Assembly: GCF_008124865.1 (NCBI RefSeq)
Contig: NZ_VNHY01000001.1
Span: 806,001 to 870,000 of the forward strand
Direction: 5' to 3'
Origin: Fodinibius salinus
GTDB lineage: Bacteria; Bacteroidota; Rhodothermia; Balneolales; Balneolaceae
DNA: 64,000 nucleotides
The position numbers and the translations under genes were made by a program. Positions within the stretch are counted from its first letter, which is position 1, and every line of letters starts with the position of its first letter. The notes under the pieces were generated by a model. That model did no database searches. It saw only the letters and a program-made list of their open reading frames with translations, and was not told the DNA's origin. Shown piece by piece: positions 17,657 to 27,304 of the stretch.

Positions 17657-18250
17657 CTAAGGTAAAAAATTTTGATATAGATCTTTAGCCTTGCTTTCCA
17701 ACTCTTGCAACGTGCCGTTGTTTCGAATGACATAATCAGCCTCATGAACAGACTCCTCAAAATTGCGCTGTTTTTCCATGCGCTGCAAAATTTCTTGTTC
17801 CCTACTGCCATCCCGTTGTTGAACACGCTCTAATCGCTTTTGTCGATCTGCCAAAACTAATACAACCACATCCATTTGCTTGGGACGCAAGTTATCCAAC
17901 AATAATGCCGCCTCATAAACAAATACATTAATCCCATCGGTTTGGGCCTGCTGTATTTTGTATTGTACAGCTTGCGGTATTTTGGGATGAACGATGGCAT
18001 TGAGCTCCTCAACCCTATTCTTCTCGAACGCCTCTTTGGCCAGATGGTCTCGGTTAAGAGAACCATTTTCATGGAATGAGTCTGTTCCAAATTTATCAAC
18101 CAGCTGTTGCTTTATTTCCGGATCCGTATTCATGAGCTCTTTGGCCAACGCATCCGCATTGAGCAGCCGTGCGCCAAGTGATTGCCAAATTTTACATACC
18201 GTGGATTTTCCGCTTCCAATACCCCCGGTAATGCCTACAACAGTCATCAT
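17657..18250 (-). CDS. coaE: dephospho-CoA kinase
   Basis: A 197-residue P-loop kinase for the last step of coenzyme A synthesis. The Walker A loop is GITGGIGSGKST at the N-terminus, and the conserved LNADALAKELM and YEAALLLDN segments follow. Its ATG overlaps the prfB stop codon (ATGA), implying translational coupling. A second ATG directly follows and is an equally good start. Confidence 0.94.
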   Translation of the reverse strand: MMTVVGITGGIGSGKSTVCKIWQSLGARLLNADALAKELMNTDPEIKQQLVDKFGTDSFHENGSLNRDHLAKEAFEKNRVEELNAIVHPKIPQAVQYKIQQAQTDGINVFVYEAALLLDNLRPKQMDVVVLVLADRQKRLERVQQRDGSREQEILQRMEKQRNFEESVHEADYVIRNNGTLQELESKAKDLYQNFLP

Positions 18251-19381
18251 TCCTCGCTGGATGAAGATGAAATAGAAAGCAGATACTCATTAATAAACTC
18301 ATCGATCTCACCGTCCATCACCGCTTCGGTATTGGATGTCTCATAATCAGTACGGTGATCTTTAACCATATTATAGGGATGGAAAACATAGGAGCGAATT
18401 TGAGATCCCCATTCTATTTTACTTTTGGAATCTTCGAGCTTCTGCTTTTCCCGTTCTTTAATCTGTTTTTCGAGCTCATAAATTTTTGACTTTAGCAGTG
18501 TCATCGCCTTGTCGCGGTTCTGTTTTTGCGAACGCTCCTGTTGGCATTCAGCAGCCACACGTTCCTCGGATCCATCAGAAAGTTCTCCTTCCCAGATCAG
18601 GCGTACCGCTGTTTCTGTTTTATTTACGTGCTGCCCACCTGCACCACTGGCTCGAAACCGCTGGAGCTCAACCTCACTTTCATTGATATCTACCTCAATA
18701 GTATCATCGATAACCGGTGATACAAATACTGAACAAAAAGAAGTATGTCGACGGGAGTTGCTGTCGAATGGAGAAATACGCACCAGTCGATGTACACCGC
18801 TCTCAGCTTTCAGAAATCCATAAGCAAATTCGCCATGTACCTGAATGGTCGCACTTTTGAGTCCTGCCTCTTCCCCATCTTGGTATTCAATTACAGACAG
18901 CTCATAGTCATTATTTTTGGCCCAGCGCGTGTACATCCGATAGAGCATTTCGGCCCAATCCTGACTTTCCGTACCGCCCGCACCGGGATTAAAAGTAAGC
19001 AGTGCATCTCGGTGATCATCTTCACCGCTCAGCATATTCTGCAGCTCAAGACGATCTAACTTTTGCTCTAGGCGGCGTACTTCCCCCTGCAGCTCATCGC
19101 CCACCTCTTCGCCTTCTTCTTCAAATTCCTGATATACCTGGATGCTGTCCCGCAAGGAATCCAGCTCATCCCAGGCGGCTATCAAGCTCTTCTCATGATC
19201 TATCTTTTTCATGATACGCCGCGCCTCATCGGGATCATCCCAGAAATTCGGATCTTGGGTCTGCTCCTGCAGCTCAATAATGTTTACTTTGCGTTGCTCA
19301 TAGTCAAAGATACCCCCTGAGCGCATCCACGCGCTCAAATAAGTCATTTAAATGATCGGTATTAACAGTTGTCGTACTCAC
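18247..19381 (-). CDS. prfB: peptide chain release factor 2, with programmed +1 frameshift
   Basis: RF2 recognises UGA and UAA. The tRNA-anticodon-like SPF-type region, the GGQ motif (ASGAGGQHVNKTET) and the C-terminus are present. The true start is a GTG at 19379-19381. The first 25 codons (STTTVNTDHLNDLF, ending in ERVDALRGYL) run to an in-frame UGA at 19304-19306. Continuing into FWDDPDEARR needs a +1 shift: join 19307-19381 with 18247-19305, giving 377 residues. An open frame beginning MTYLSAWMRSG exists only because the downstream frame stays open a little further upstream; that start is not real. The gene is coupled to coaE. Confidence 0.95.
19303..19318 (-). promoter_or_regulatory. RF2 frameshift site
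   Basis: The minus strand reads AGGGGGTATCTTTGAC, identical to the E. coli RF2 recoding site: an internal Shine-Dalgarno-like AGGGGG, spacer, slippery CUU and the UGA stop followed by C. It provides the autoregulatory +1 shift at low RF2 levels. Confidence 0.95.
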
Positions 19382-19528
19382 AATAATTGTTCTTTTTATT
19401 CAAATTCTGTTGAAAAGAAAATCCTTACACTATATCTCTATAATATACCGCTACGAGTTAACCTAAAATAAAGCTTACCCACCTTATAGGCATCAACATG
19501 ACTAGATCCATTGTTTTAGACCTAACGG

Positions 19529-19783
19529 TCACTTACCTCCAATTTTGCCCAGGATATATCCCAGTGCCACCCCACCTACGAAAGAAACAAGTACGCCCTC
19601 CTCGGGATGTGATCGCACATAGCGGCGGGCCTCTCGGTAATCGCGATTTAGCTCATCTTCCAAATTAGCGCGTTCTTTCTTTAAACGATGGATAAGCTTT
19701 TCGTAACCCTCAACTGCTGCTTTTCTCTTATCTTCAAGTTGCTCTTCAATTTCTTTTTCGGTGTTCTTATTGTCATCCGCCAT
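19529..19783 (-). CDS. small membrane protein, DUF883/ElaB-YqjD-like
   Basis: An 84-residue protein. The first 60 residues are highly charged and probably coiled-coil. A linker like VRSHPEEG is followed by a single glycine-rich membrane segment (VSFVGGVALGYILGKIGGK). This layout matches the ElaB/YqjD/DUF883 group, inner-membrane proteins that bind ribosomes in E. coli. The match is by architecture only, so the function is uncertain. It is divergent from btaA, sharing a 150-bp gap. Confidence 0.7.
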   Translation of the reverse strand: MADDNKNTEKEIEEQLEDKRKAAVEGYEKLIHRLKKERANLEDELNRDYREARRYVRSHPEEGVLVSFVGGVALGYILGKIGGK

Positions 19784-19933
19784 AACGAATCAATTGTGGA
19801 TTGGGATTTCTGTAAAGATACAAATTTCAACGCAAATGAAAGTGCAAAAAATACTTCACTTTGATAATCGTTAACTAAATCTTTACAGTCTATTCATACA
19901 GAGTACATACTAGGATGTTACATTGGCAACCTG

Positions 19934-21100
19934 ATGAAATCACTTTCAAATATCGTTTCTAAGCTGCAGGACCAGCTGTTTAATTCGGTTGTTTCGAGTA
20001 ATCTCATTTATAATACCTGCTGGGAGGATCCACGAATAGACCGCAGTCTTTTACAGCTCGATAATGACAGCCAAGTCGTTATGTTGACCAGCGCTGGCTG
20101 TAATGCATTGGATTACTTGCTCGACAATCCCCATAAAGTTCACTGTGTGGATATCAATCCTGCCCAGAACGCCCTTTTGGAACTTAAAAAAGCTCTTTTT
20201 GAGGCAGGGAAACACCATTTGCTCTGGGATTTCTTTGGGAAAGGTGCCAAAAAGGGAGCTAAAATGGTTTACCGGCAGAAACTTCGTTCCCTTCTACCCT
20301 CTTTTGCCCAAACATACTGGGACGGACACATAGATTATTTTGAACCTACTTCCGTATTGCCCAGTTTTTATTTTAGAGGAACTTCTGGAAATGTAGCCCG
20401 CCTTATCCATAACCGCATTCAACGTAAAGGACTATATCCGCAAGTGCTAAACATGCTTGATGCTGAAAAACTCAGCGAACAAGCCTATTATTTTCAAGAA
20501 ATTGAACCACAAATCTGGAACACTTTTTCCAAATGGCTGGTTCGTCAGCCCGCCACAATGACCATGATCGGCGTACCTGCAACACAGCGCAAGATGATTG
20601 AAAAAAGATACACAGGCGGAATTTTGGATTTTATTCGAGAGTCTCTCAATCGGGTTTTTACAAAACAAACCCTGCAGGACAATTACTTTTGGCGTGTATA
20701 CTTAACGGGATCATACCGGTCAAACTGTTGTCCTAACTATTTGCTCGAAGAAAATTTTGAGACGCTGAAGAAACGTACAGATAATATTAACACCCATACC
20801 TCAACCCTTTCCAATTTTCTGGAGCAGAATCCCGATAACTACTCCCATTTTGTGCTTCTTGATCATCAGGACTGGATGGCTGATGCCCAACCGGATGCCT
20901 TGGCTAAAGAATGGCAATTGATTCTATCCAACGCACAACAAGGCGCCAAAATCCTTTTCCGATCAGCGGGATCTACACTTAGCTTCCTGCCTGAATTTGT
21001 TTTTGATTACGTTGATTTTAACTCAGGTCGAACCGATGAAATTCACCAGCAGGACCGCGTAGGTACCTATGAATCCACACATCTGGGCATTGTACAATGA
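19934..21100 (+). CDS. btaA: S-adenosylmethionine:diacylglycerol 3-amino-3-carboxypropyltransferase (BtaA)
   Basis: A 388-residue DUF3419-family protein. It opens with the characteristic NLIYNTCWEDPRIDRSLL segment. A SAM-binding fold has VVMLTSAGCNALDYLL and VHCVDINPAQNALLELK, and the C-terminal part contains FVLLDHQDWM and LFRSAGS. BtaA transfers the aminocarboxypropyl group of SAM to diacylglycerol to make diacylglycerylhomoserine, the precursor of betaine lipids. Its stop overlaps the btaB start (ATGA), which strongly supports the assignment. Confidence 0.9.
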   Translation: MKSLSNIVSKLQDQLFNSVVSSNLIYNTCWEDPRIDRSLLQLDNDSQVVMLTSAGCNALDYLLDNPHKVHCVDINPAQNALLELKKALFEAGKHHLLWDFFGKGAKKGAKMVYRQKLRSLLPSFAQTYWDGHIDYFEPTSVLPSFYFRGTSGNVARLIHNRIQRKGLYPQVLNMLDAEKLSEQAYYFQEIEPQIWNTFSKWLVRQPATMTMIGVPATQRKMIEKRYTGGILDFIRESLNRVFTKQTLQDNYFWRVYLTGSYRSNCCPNYLLEENFETLKKRTDNINTHTSTLSNFLEQNPDNYSHFVLLDHQDWMADAQPDALAKEWQLILSNAQQGAKILFRSAGSTLSFLPEFVFDYVDFNSGRTDEIHQQDRVGTYESTHLGIVQ

Positions 21101-21732
21101 TGGACACCGAACATACAGATTCTGATTCCTATAATGGCAGTGTAGAAAAATATTACCGCTTCCACTCGCTAATTTATGACGCTACTCGCTGGAGCTTTTT
21201 ATTTGGTCGGGATGATCTCTTGGATGGTATCCCCGACCTGTCTTCTAAACCTCGTATTCTGGAGATTGGCTGCGGTACTGGCAAGAATTTAAGTCGGCTG
21301 CAATACTACTTTCCCGATGCCGATCTTGTAGGTATTGACCTTTCTTCTGCTATGCTTGAAGTTGCAAAAAATAAGTTTATTGATTCTAACCAGGTTAAAC
21401 TGATACAGGCAGAATATGGGGCTGATGATATACAGCTAGAACCTTTTGATCTTATTATTTGCTCCTACTCTCTTACCATGGTTGGTGATAATATTGAAGA
21501 TGTCATAGTACAAATCACTGATGGTCTGAATCCCCATGGATATATTGCCGTGGTGGACTTTAACACTTCTCCCTTTGGATGGTTTCGGCAATGGATGGAA
21601 GTAAATCATGTAGATTTAAGCGGTCATTTGCTTCCCCTACTTAACAAATATTATCGGCCGGTTATATCAGAAAAAAATGATGCCTATTGGGGTTTATGGT
21701 CCTACTTCACATTTATAGGACAGCATTCTTGA
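21097..21732 (+). CDS. btaB: diacylglycerylhomoserine N-methyltransferase (BtaB-like)
   Basis: A 211-residue class I methyltransferase with motif I ILEIGCGTGKNLSRL, an acidic GIDLSSAML loop and the C-terminal NKYYRPVISEKNDAYWGLWSY. Coupled to btaA, it would add three methyl groups to make the betaine lipid DGTS. The family call comes mainly from the context; the sequence alone shows a ubiE-type methyltransferase. Confidence 0.85.
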   Translation: MMDTEHTDSDSYNGSVEKYYRFHSLIYDATRWSFLFGRDDLLDGIPDLSSKPRILEIGCGTGKNLSRLQYYFPDADLVGIDLSSAMLEVAKNKFIDSNQVKLIQAEYGADDIQLEPFDLIICSYSLTMVGDNIEDVIVQITDGLNPHGYIAVVDFNTSPFGWFRQWMEVNHVDLSGHLLPLLNKYYRPVISEKNDAYWGLWSYFTFIGQHS

Positions 21733-21873
21733 CGGACACTATTGAGAGCAAAACTTTGCAAAATCTCATTTGTCATTGCAATATCTGCTAAGTTCGAATA
21801 AGATTAGGCAATAAATTCCAATTGGATATCAAATAGTGAGTTCCAGCTCAGCTTTTATTATTTTATACATCCT

Positions 21874-22497
21874 ATGAAACAGATTGAACAAAAAATTACC
21901 GAGATCCAAAACGAACTCAAGGAATCCCCCAATAATGCCGAACTACTTAACGAGCTCGGTGTTGGCTATCACATGCTCGGTGAATACCAGAAAGCAGTAG
22001 AGGCCTACCGGCAATCAATAGCCGAAGACGCCGAAAACTTTAAAGTACATTTTAACCTGGCCAACACTTTTTTTGAACAGCAAGAGGTTGAAAAGGCAGT
22101 CAATTATTACCTTAACGCACTGGATATCCAGCCTGATTACGTCCCTGCGCTAAATAATCTAGCGGATGTGTATGAACTGGCCGAGGATAATGACCGGGCG
22201 CAGGAACTGTTCGAATATATCACTAAGATAAAACCGGATGACCCAATGGGATACTTCAATCTCGGTAATTTTCATCTGCGTACTAATAACACCGTTGAAG
22301 CCGGAAAATGCTACAAAAAAGCGATTGAACTAGACCCTAAATTCCACGAGGCCTACAACAATATCGGCTTTATTTTAAAACACATTGGCCAATATGAAGA
22401 AGCCATTTCATATTTTGAGCAGTGCTTAGAAATTGCACCTGATTATGAACCAGCCCAAAAAGATCTTGCCGCCTGTCGAGAAGCATTGTCGAAATGA
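21874..22497 (+). CDS. TPR-repeat protein
   Basis: A 207-residue protein made almost entirely of tetratricopeptide repeats, five to six units with the small/large residue pattern, for example AELLNELGVGYHMLGEYQKA and HEAYNNIGFILKHIGQYEEA. No signal peptide or membrane segment is seen, so it is probably a cytoplasmic scaffold. Its partner cannot be told from the neighbours (btaB upstream, a tricorn-like protease downstream). Confidence 0.8.
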   Translation: MKQIEQKITEIQNELKESPNNAELLNELGVGYHMLGEYQKAVEAYRQSIAEDAENFKVHFNLANTFFEQQEVEKAVNYYLNALDIQPDYVPALNNLADVYELAEDNDRAQELFEYITKIKPDDPMGYFNLGNFHLRTNNTVEAGKCYKKAIELDPKFHEAYNNIGFILKHIGQYEEAISYFEQCLEIAPDYEPAQKDLAACREALSK

Positions 22498-22708
22498 TAT
22501 ATTATTTATCCCGATACAAACATTGCCACTTACTGTAAGACTGAGATAAAAATTACATAAGGGACATTCCCTGTTTACCTTCAAAGCAAATTATTCAGCC
22601 TCAATTGAACCTAGAACATTCAGGAAATATGGCATTGCTCTGTTATAACTTGATAGCGTATGTTATTCGGTTATCACAATTAGGATTATAGACAAAGCTT
22701 TTTTACCA

Positions 22709-22716
22709 TAAATTTG
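22709..22716 (+). promoter_or_regulatory. possible -7 element of the tricorn-like gene
   Basis: TAAATTTG fits TAnnTTTG, but no TTG is found at the right distance upstream. If used, transcription would begin near 22723, after the upstream in-frame ATG at 22714, which supports the start at 22768. Confidence 0.35.
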
Positions 22717-22767
22717 ACCTTTAATTACAGGAATGCCCTTTTCAGAAATCGCAAAACATTACCCATC

Positions 22768-25700
22768 ATGAAGAAATTACTCTATCCACTACTTTGGGGA
22801 ATCATCACTCTTTTCCTAAGCGTATCCTTTTCTAATTCATTTGCCCAAGATCAAGGCACACGACTGCTGCGCGAACCTACTGTGAGCCAAGATCACATCG
22901 TGTTTGTGTATGCTAATGACCTTTGGATCACCGATAGGAACGGCGGTGAGGCCCGAAGACTCACGAGCGGCGAAGGAAGTGAAACCAATCCTCATTTTTC
23001 TCCCGACGGATCAAAGATTGCTTTTACCGCCCAGTACGACGGTAATACCGACGTCTATGTGGTTTCTGCTGAAGGTGGGCAACCCAAACGGTTAACATGG
23101 CACGGCGATAACGATGAGGTTACCGGCTGGACTCCCAACGGGAAAAAGGTACTTTTTATATCAGGACGTAAAGGCGTACCCACAAAAAGTAGCACCTTTT
23201 ATACCGTAGGTTTAAATGGCGGACTTCCACAAAAACATAAAATTCCTCGTGCCGCAGCCGGAGAACTTTCGGGCGACGGCTCACATATTGCCTATCAGCC
23301 AGTCAGTTTTTGGGATCCTGAGTGGAGAAACTATCGCGGCGGGCAAGCCAAGCCTATCTGGGTAGTGGACTTAAAAACAAATAAGCTGCAAACCTCCCCC
23401 CGAGCTAACAAAGAACGCCATATCGATCCTGTCTGGCTCAATGATACCGTCTATTTCCTTTCCGAACGGGATTATACCATGAATATATGGTCATATAATC
23501 CCCAGAGCGGAGAAAGTGAGCAACAAACTTTTCACTCTCAGTTCGATGTTAAGAGTCTCGATTCAGGTGATGGTATCATCGTCTATGAACAAGGCGGATA
23601 TTTGTTTGAACTAGATCCATCCACTGGAAAACACAAACAGATTGAGATTAATGTGCGTGGAGATATGACCTGGGCACGTCCGCGATGGGTAGAGGCTCCA
23701 TCTGCTTCGCTCAGTAATGCCGCACTATCCCCCACTGGTCAGCGTGCGTTGTTTCAATATCGCGGAGAAGTACTGACAGTGCCTAAAGAAAAAGGAAGCT
23801 GGCGAAACCTCACCAAGAGTTCGGGCGTTGCCAATCGCTATCCGATATGGTCGCCCGACGGACAACAGGTGGCTTGGTTTTCGGATGAAAGTGGTGAATA
23901 CCAGCTGTATATCTCTGATCAAAAAGGGCTCGAAGATCCCAAGAAAATAAAATTACCTGAACCAACCTTCTTTTTTGAACCGGCTTGGTCACCCGACGGC
24001 AAACATATTGCCTACACTGATACTGACTACAAGCTATGGTATGTTAACACCGAAACCGGAGAAGCCACCCATGTGGATACCGACAGCTACGCACATCCCA
24101 ACCGTACACTTAATCCCAAGTGGTCGCCCGATAGCAAGTGGATCGCTTATGCCAAACGGTTGAAAAGCCAATACCATGTAATTAAAGTGCACAATGTAGA
24201 GAGCGGCGAAACTTATCAAATTACAGACGGCATGGCCGACTCTATCGATCCCGTATGGGATGAAAGCGGTAAATATATTTATTTCTTGGCCAGTACTAAT
24301 TTTGGGCTCAACACCGGCTGGCTGGATATGAGCTCATATGATATGAGCACCTCCCGTGGACTATACATGGTATTACTCGATGATGATATCCCCTCTCCAT
24401 TTTTAGCCGAAAGCAATGAAGAACCAACACCAAATAAGGATAAAAAAGACAAAAAGTCTGAAGGGTCGGACGAAACACCGACTGTAACTATTGATACGAA
24501 AGGTATAACCGACCGTATTGTTTCTGCTGATATTCCTAAACAAGACTATACCAATCTCGTTACGGGACCTGAAAATCACGTCTTCTATCAGCAAGGCGGA
24601 ACGCTTCATCGCTATAATGTGAAAGAAGATAAATCAGTGGAATTTTTGTCGCCGGTACAAGAAACGGCGATATCCCAAGATCGAAAAAACCTGCTGTATC
24701 GCAGCGGCGAAACCTGGGGCATTGTCTCAACGGTAGGCAGTCCCCAAAAGCCAGGAAACGGTCAGCTGGATGTGAGTAACCTGCAGGTGCGTATAGATCC
24801 ACAAAAAGAGTGGGAACAAATTTTCAGAGAAGGCTGGCGATTTCAGCGCGACTTTCTCTATGTGGATAACGAACATGGCGCTCCATGGCAAAAAATTTAC
24901 GACTGGTACCGCCCATGGGTAGATCACATTCGGCATCGGTCGGATATGAGTTATCTCATTGATATCCTGGGCGGTGAAATATCTGTGGGTCACTCCTATA
25001 CCTTCGGCGGTGACTATCCCGATCTGGAGGAAGTTTCAATCGGCCTGCTAGGCGCTGACCTCGAAGAAACCAATGGTCATTATCGCATCAAAAAGATTTA
25101 TACTGATGAAAACTGGAATCCTGACTTACATGCTCCGCTGGCACAACCCGGTATTGACGTTCAAGAGGGAGACTATATTTTAGCGGTCAACGGTCAAAAG
25201 CTTGCAACACCAACCAATCCCTTTAGCCTGTTTGAGGGAACAGCTGGTCGTAATACTATTTTAACCGTCAATGATTCGCCCACCATGGAAGGCGCCCAAA
25301 CGGTATCAGTTGTACCGGTTGAGGATGAAAGTCAGCTCCGCCTCCGCAACTGGATAGAAGGTAACCGTCGAAAGGTAAATGAGATGTCTGACGGAAAACT
25401 TGCTTACGTCTGGCTACCCAACACGGGCAATGGTGGATATAATGCTTTCAACCGCTACTATTTTGCTCAACAGAACAAAGACGGTGTTGTCATTGACGAA
25501 CGCAATAACGGTGGCGGGTCGGCGGCCGATTATATGATCGATGTGATGGATCGTGAATTATTGGGGTATTTTAACAGTAAATCCGGTGATAAATTCCCGC
25601 CTTTCACCACCCCTATGGCCGGCATTTGGGGACCAAAGGTAATGGTAATTAATGAACGTGCCGGATCGGGCGGTGATCTGTTACCCTATATGTTCCGAGA

Positions 25701-26034
25701 GAAAGAACTTGGTCCGCTGGTAGGCACACGAACCTGGGGTGGACTCGTAGGCACTTGGGATACGCCCCCATTTATCGATGGCGGTGGCATGATTGCTCCA
25801 CGCGGCGGATTTTACAATACTGACGGCAAGTGGGATGTAGAAGGTAAAGGCATCAGTCCCGATATAGCTGTGATGCAGGATCCTGCAAAAGTGATGAATG
25901 GTCATGACCCACAACTGCAACGTGCTGTCCTAGAAGCACAGCGGCTCTTAAAATCTCAGGATGTAAAATTGAAGAAAGAACCGGCTCCGCCCGTAAAATG
26001 GAAACGCGCAGAAGAAACCGAGGGCTGGAATTAA
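22768..26034 (+). CDS. tricorn-like S41 serine protease, secreted
   Basis: About 1088 residues. It starts with a signal peptide (MKKLLYPLLWGIITLFLSVS, ending near SFAQ). PD40-type beta-propeller repeats follow in two blocks (about residues 30-330 and 340-560, for example NPHFSPDGSKIAFTAQYDG). A tricorn core then carries an EHGAPWQKIYDWY segment with the catalytic-type histidine, a PDZ domain (EGDYILAVNGQKLATP) and an S41 domain with DERNNGGGS and the nucleophile motif NERAGSGGD. An ATG at 22714 would add 18 residues in front of the signal peptide and is rejected. Such proteases degrade peptides in the periplasm in these lineages; the substrate is unknown. Confidence 0.92.
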   Translation: MKKLLYPLLWGIITLFLSVSFSNSFAQDQGTRLLREPTVSQDHIVFVYANDLWITDRNGGEARRLTSGEGSETNPHFSPDGSKIAFTAQYDGNTDVYVVSAEGGQPKRLTWHGDNDEVTGWTPNGKKVLFISGRKGVPTKSSTFYTVGLNGGLPQKHKIPRAAAGELSGDGSHIAYQPVSFWDPEWRNYRGGQAKPIWVVDLKTNKLQTSPRANKERHIDPVWLNDTVYFLSERDYTMNIWSYNPQSGESEQQTFHSQFDVKSLDSGDGIIVYEQGGYLFELDPSTGKHKQIEINVRGDMTWARPRWVEAPSASLSNAALSPTGQRALFQYRGEVLTVPKEKGSWRNLTKSSGVANRYPIWSPDGQQVAWFSDESGEYQLYISDQKGLEDPKKIKLPEPTFFFEPAWSPDGKHIAYTDTDYKLWYVNTETGEATHVDTDSYAHPNRTLNPKWSPDSKWIAYAKRLKSQYHVIKVHNVESGETYQITDGMADSIDPVWDESGKYIYFLASTNFGLNTGWLDMSSYDMSTSRGLYMVLLDDDIPSPFLAESNEEPTPNKDKKDKKSEGSDETPTVTIDTKGITDRIVSADIPKQDYTNLVTGPENHVFYQQGGTLHRYNVKEDKSVEFLSPVQETAISQDRKNLLYRSGETWGIVSTVGSPQKPGNGQLDVSNLQVRIDPQKEWEQIFREGWRFQRDFLYVDNEHGAPWQKIYDWYRPWVDHIRHRSDMSYLIDILGGEISVGHSYTFGGDYPDLEEVSIGLLGADLEETNGHYRIKKIYTDENWNPDLHAPLAQPGIDVQEGDYILAVNGQKLATPTNPFSLFEGTAGRNTILTVNDSPTMEGAQTVSVVPVEDESQLRLRNWIEGNRRKVNEMSDGKLAYVWLPNTGNGGYNAFNRYYFAQQNKDGVVIDERNNGGGSAADYMIDVMDRELLGYFNSKSGDKFPPFTTPMAGIWGPKVMVINERAGSGGDLLPYMFREKELGPLVGTRTWGGLVGTWDTPPFIDGGGMIAPRGGFYNTDGKWDVEGKGISPDIAVMQDPAKVMNGHDPQLQRAVLEAQRLLKSQDVKLKKEPAPPVKWKRAEETEGWN

Positions 26035-26176
26035 AGCAATGGTGACGAACAGCCCGTAAAGCTTAGTAGTTTTAGCTTTTGAACAGCGTGAATAAAGCAG
26101 TACGATTAGAATTTCAATAAGCAAATCCGGCCATAAATACTTATTTTAGATTCATTTTTAATCCAACAAATTTATT

Positions 26177-26548
26177 ATGCGATTTTTCAGCCGAAAAATT
26201 ATTAAACCGGAAGATATGAATGCCCACGGTACTCTCTTTGGGGGATCGGTACTGAGCTGGATTGATGAAGAAGCTGCTATTTACACGACATGCCAACTGG
26301 GCAAAGGGAATATTGTCACTAAGTATATGACCGAGATTAACTTTGTGAGCTCGGCCGGCCTGGGAGATATCATCGAAATTGGAATGGAAACGGTAGAATT
26401 CGGACGCACATCTATTACTGTACGATGCGAAGTCCGCCACAAATTCTCTAAAGAGACCATTATCAAAATCGATAAAATTGTATTTGTTCACCTTAACGAA
26501 ACCGGAGAACCTGTGCCCCACGGTATTACTGAACCACAGAATTCATAA
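26177..26548 (+). CDS. acyl-CoA thioesterase, hotdog fold
   Basis: A 123-residue single hotdog domain. The signature MNAHGTLFGGSVLSWIDEEA contains the family's G-x-H/G-G and W-x-D residues near position 20. KYMTEINFVSSAGLGDIIE is the central helix-strand region. It resembles the YciA/BACH group that hydrolyses acyl-CoA in the cytoplasm. It is monocistronic as far as can be seen. Confidence 0.88.
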   Translation: MRFFSRKIIKPEDMNAHGTLFGGSVLSWIDEEAAIYTTCQLGKGNIVTKYMTEINFVSSAGLGDIIEIGMETVEFGRTSITVRCEVRHKFSKETIIKIDKIVFVHLNETGEPVPHGITEPQNS

Positions 26549-26690
26549 TTGCCTTTATTTTTAAAGGATTATTACATCTTTTTGTTCTTAAAGCAAGAAT
26601 CTACTTTTTGTAGTTGTGTAAAAATTATATTTTCCGCATGGTAAAATGACGCTTTTTTTCGTTGGGCTATAACATTTAAACAGGACTATT

Positions 26691-27044
26691 ATGAGTTATC
26701 AAATCATTAAACCGCAGGAAAACTTAGACATGATTCTCGGAGCTCCCGAGCATGTGGTAGAATTCTGTGAGGCCGCTATTGAATCCATTACAGAATTCAA
26801 AACAAACTTCCACAAGCACCTTACTGATCGAAATATTGAAGAGCTGCGTGGCGCCGGACATAAAATTAAGCCTGGTGCTCAGATGATGGGAGCTGATATT
26901 GTGCTGGAGAATTATGAACACGGTAAAGACCTCATTAAGGAAGAGGCCGATCAGGAAGAGTTAAAAGCACTGGCAAACGAAATGGATGAGATCTGTACAA
27001 AAATTAAGGAAGACCTGGATAAACTGGTCGAAGAGAAAGGCTAA
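26691..27044 (+). CDS. orphan histidine-phosphotransfer (Hpt)-like protein
   Basis: A 117-residue, probably all-helical protein. The segment LRGAGHKIKPGAQMMGADIV fits the Hpt consensus in which the histidine of AHxxKG accepts phosphate, here GHKIKPG with a proline where glycine/serine is usual. No kinase or receiver is adjacent; the nearest receiver is 3.6 kb downstream. It may relay phosphate in a multi-step pathway, which is inference. Confidence 0.7.
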   Translation: MSYQIIKPQENLDMILGAPEHVVEFCEAAIESITEFKTNFHKHLTDRNIEELRGAGHKIKPGAQMMGADIVLENYEHGKDLIKEEADQEELKALANEMDEICTKIKEDLDKLVEEKG

Positions 27045-27304
27045 CGTATTCGATTAAGCAGTTAGCTGATAAACCACTTCAGTGACAGCAACAACGATTA
27101 CAATTTGACCAACACCCAGCCGGAGAGGTACTCTCAATCAAATACTACCGGTTACGTCATCTACTTGAAAGACCACTTTGCCCTAAAGCTTCGAAGTCAT
27201 TACGAGTGTAATTCAGCACTCTCCTTACATATGACGAGCACCAAATCCCGATTCCAAAACACAACAGGATAACCATCATTAACTACACTTTTATCTAGTT
27301 TAAA

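Noticed and set aside
19307-19347. Start MTYLSAWMRSG for prfB
   Set aside because: The upstream segment is out of frame with the conserved RF2 start; the frameshift site explains the true arrangement.
19881-19903. Pho-box-like sequence upstream of btaA
   Set aside because: Two ACAG/CTGT half-sites occur, but they are 13 bp apart instead of 11 and the rest does not match.
26552-26567. Hairpin CCTTTA-TTTT-TAAAGG after the thioesterase gene
   Set aside because: Only 6 bp, AT-rich and without a clean T-tract; too weak to call a terminator.
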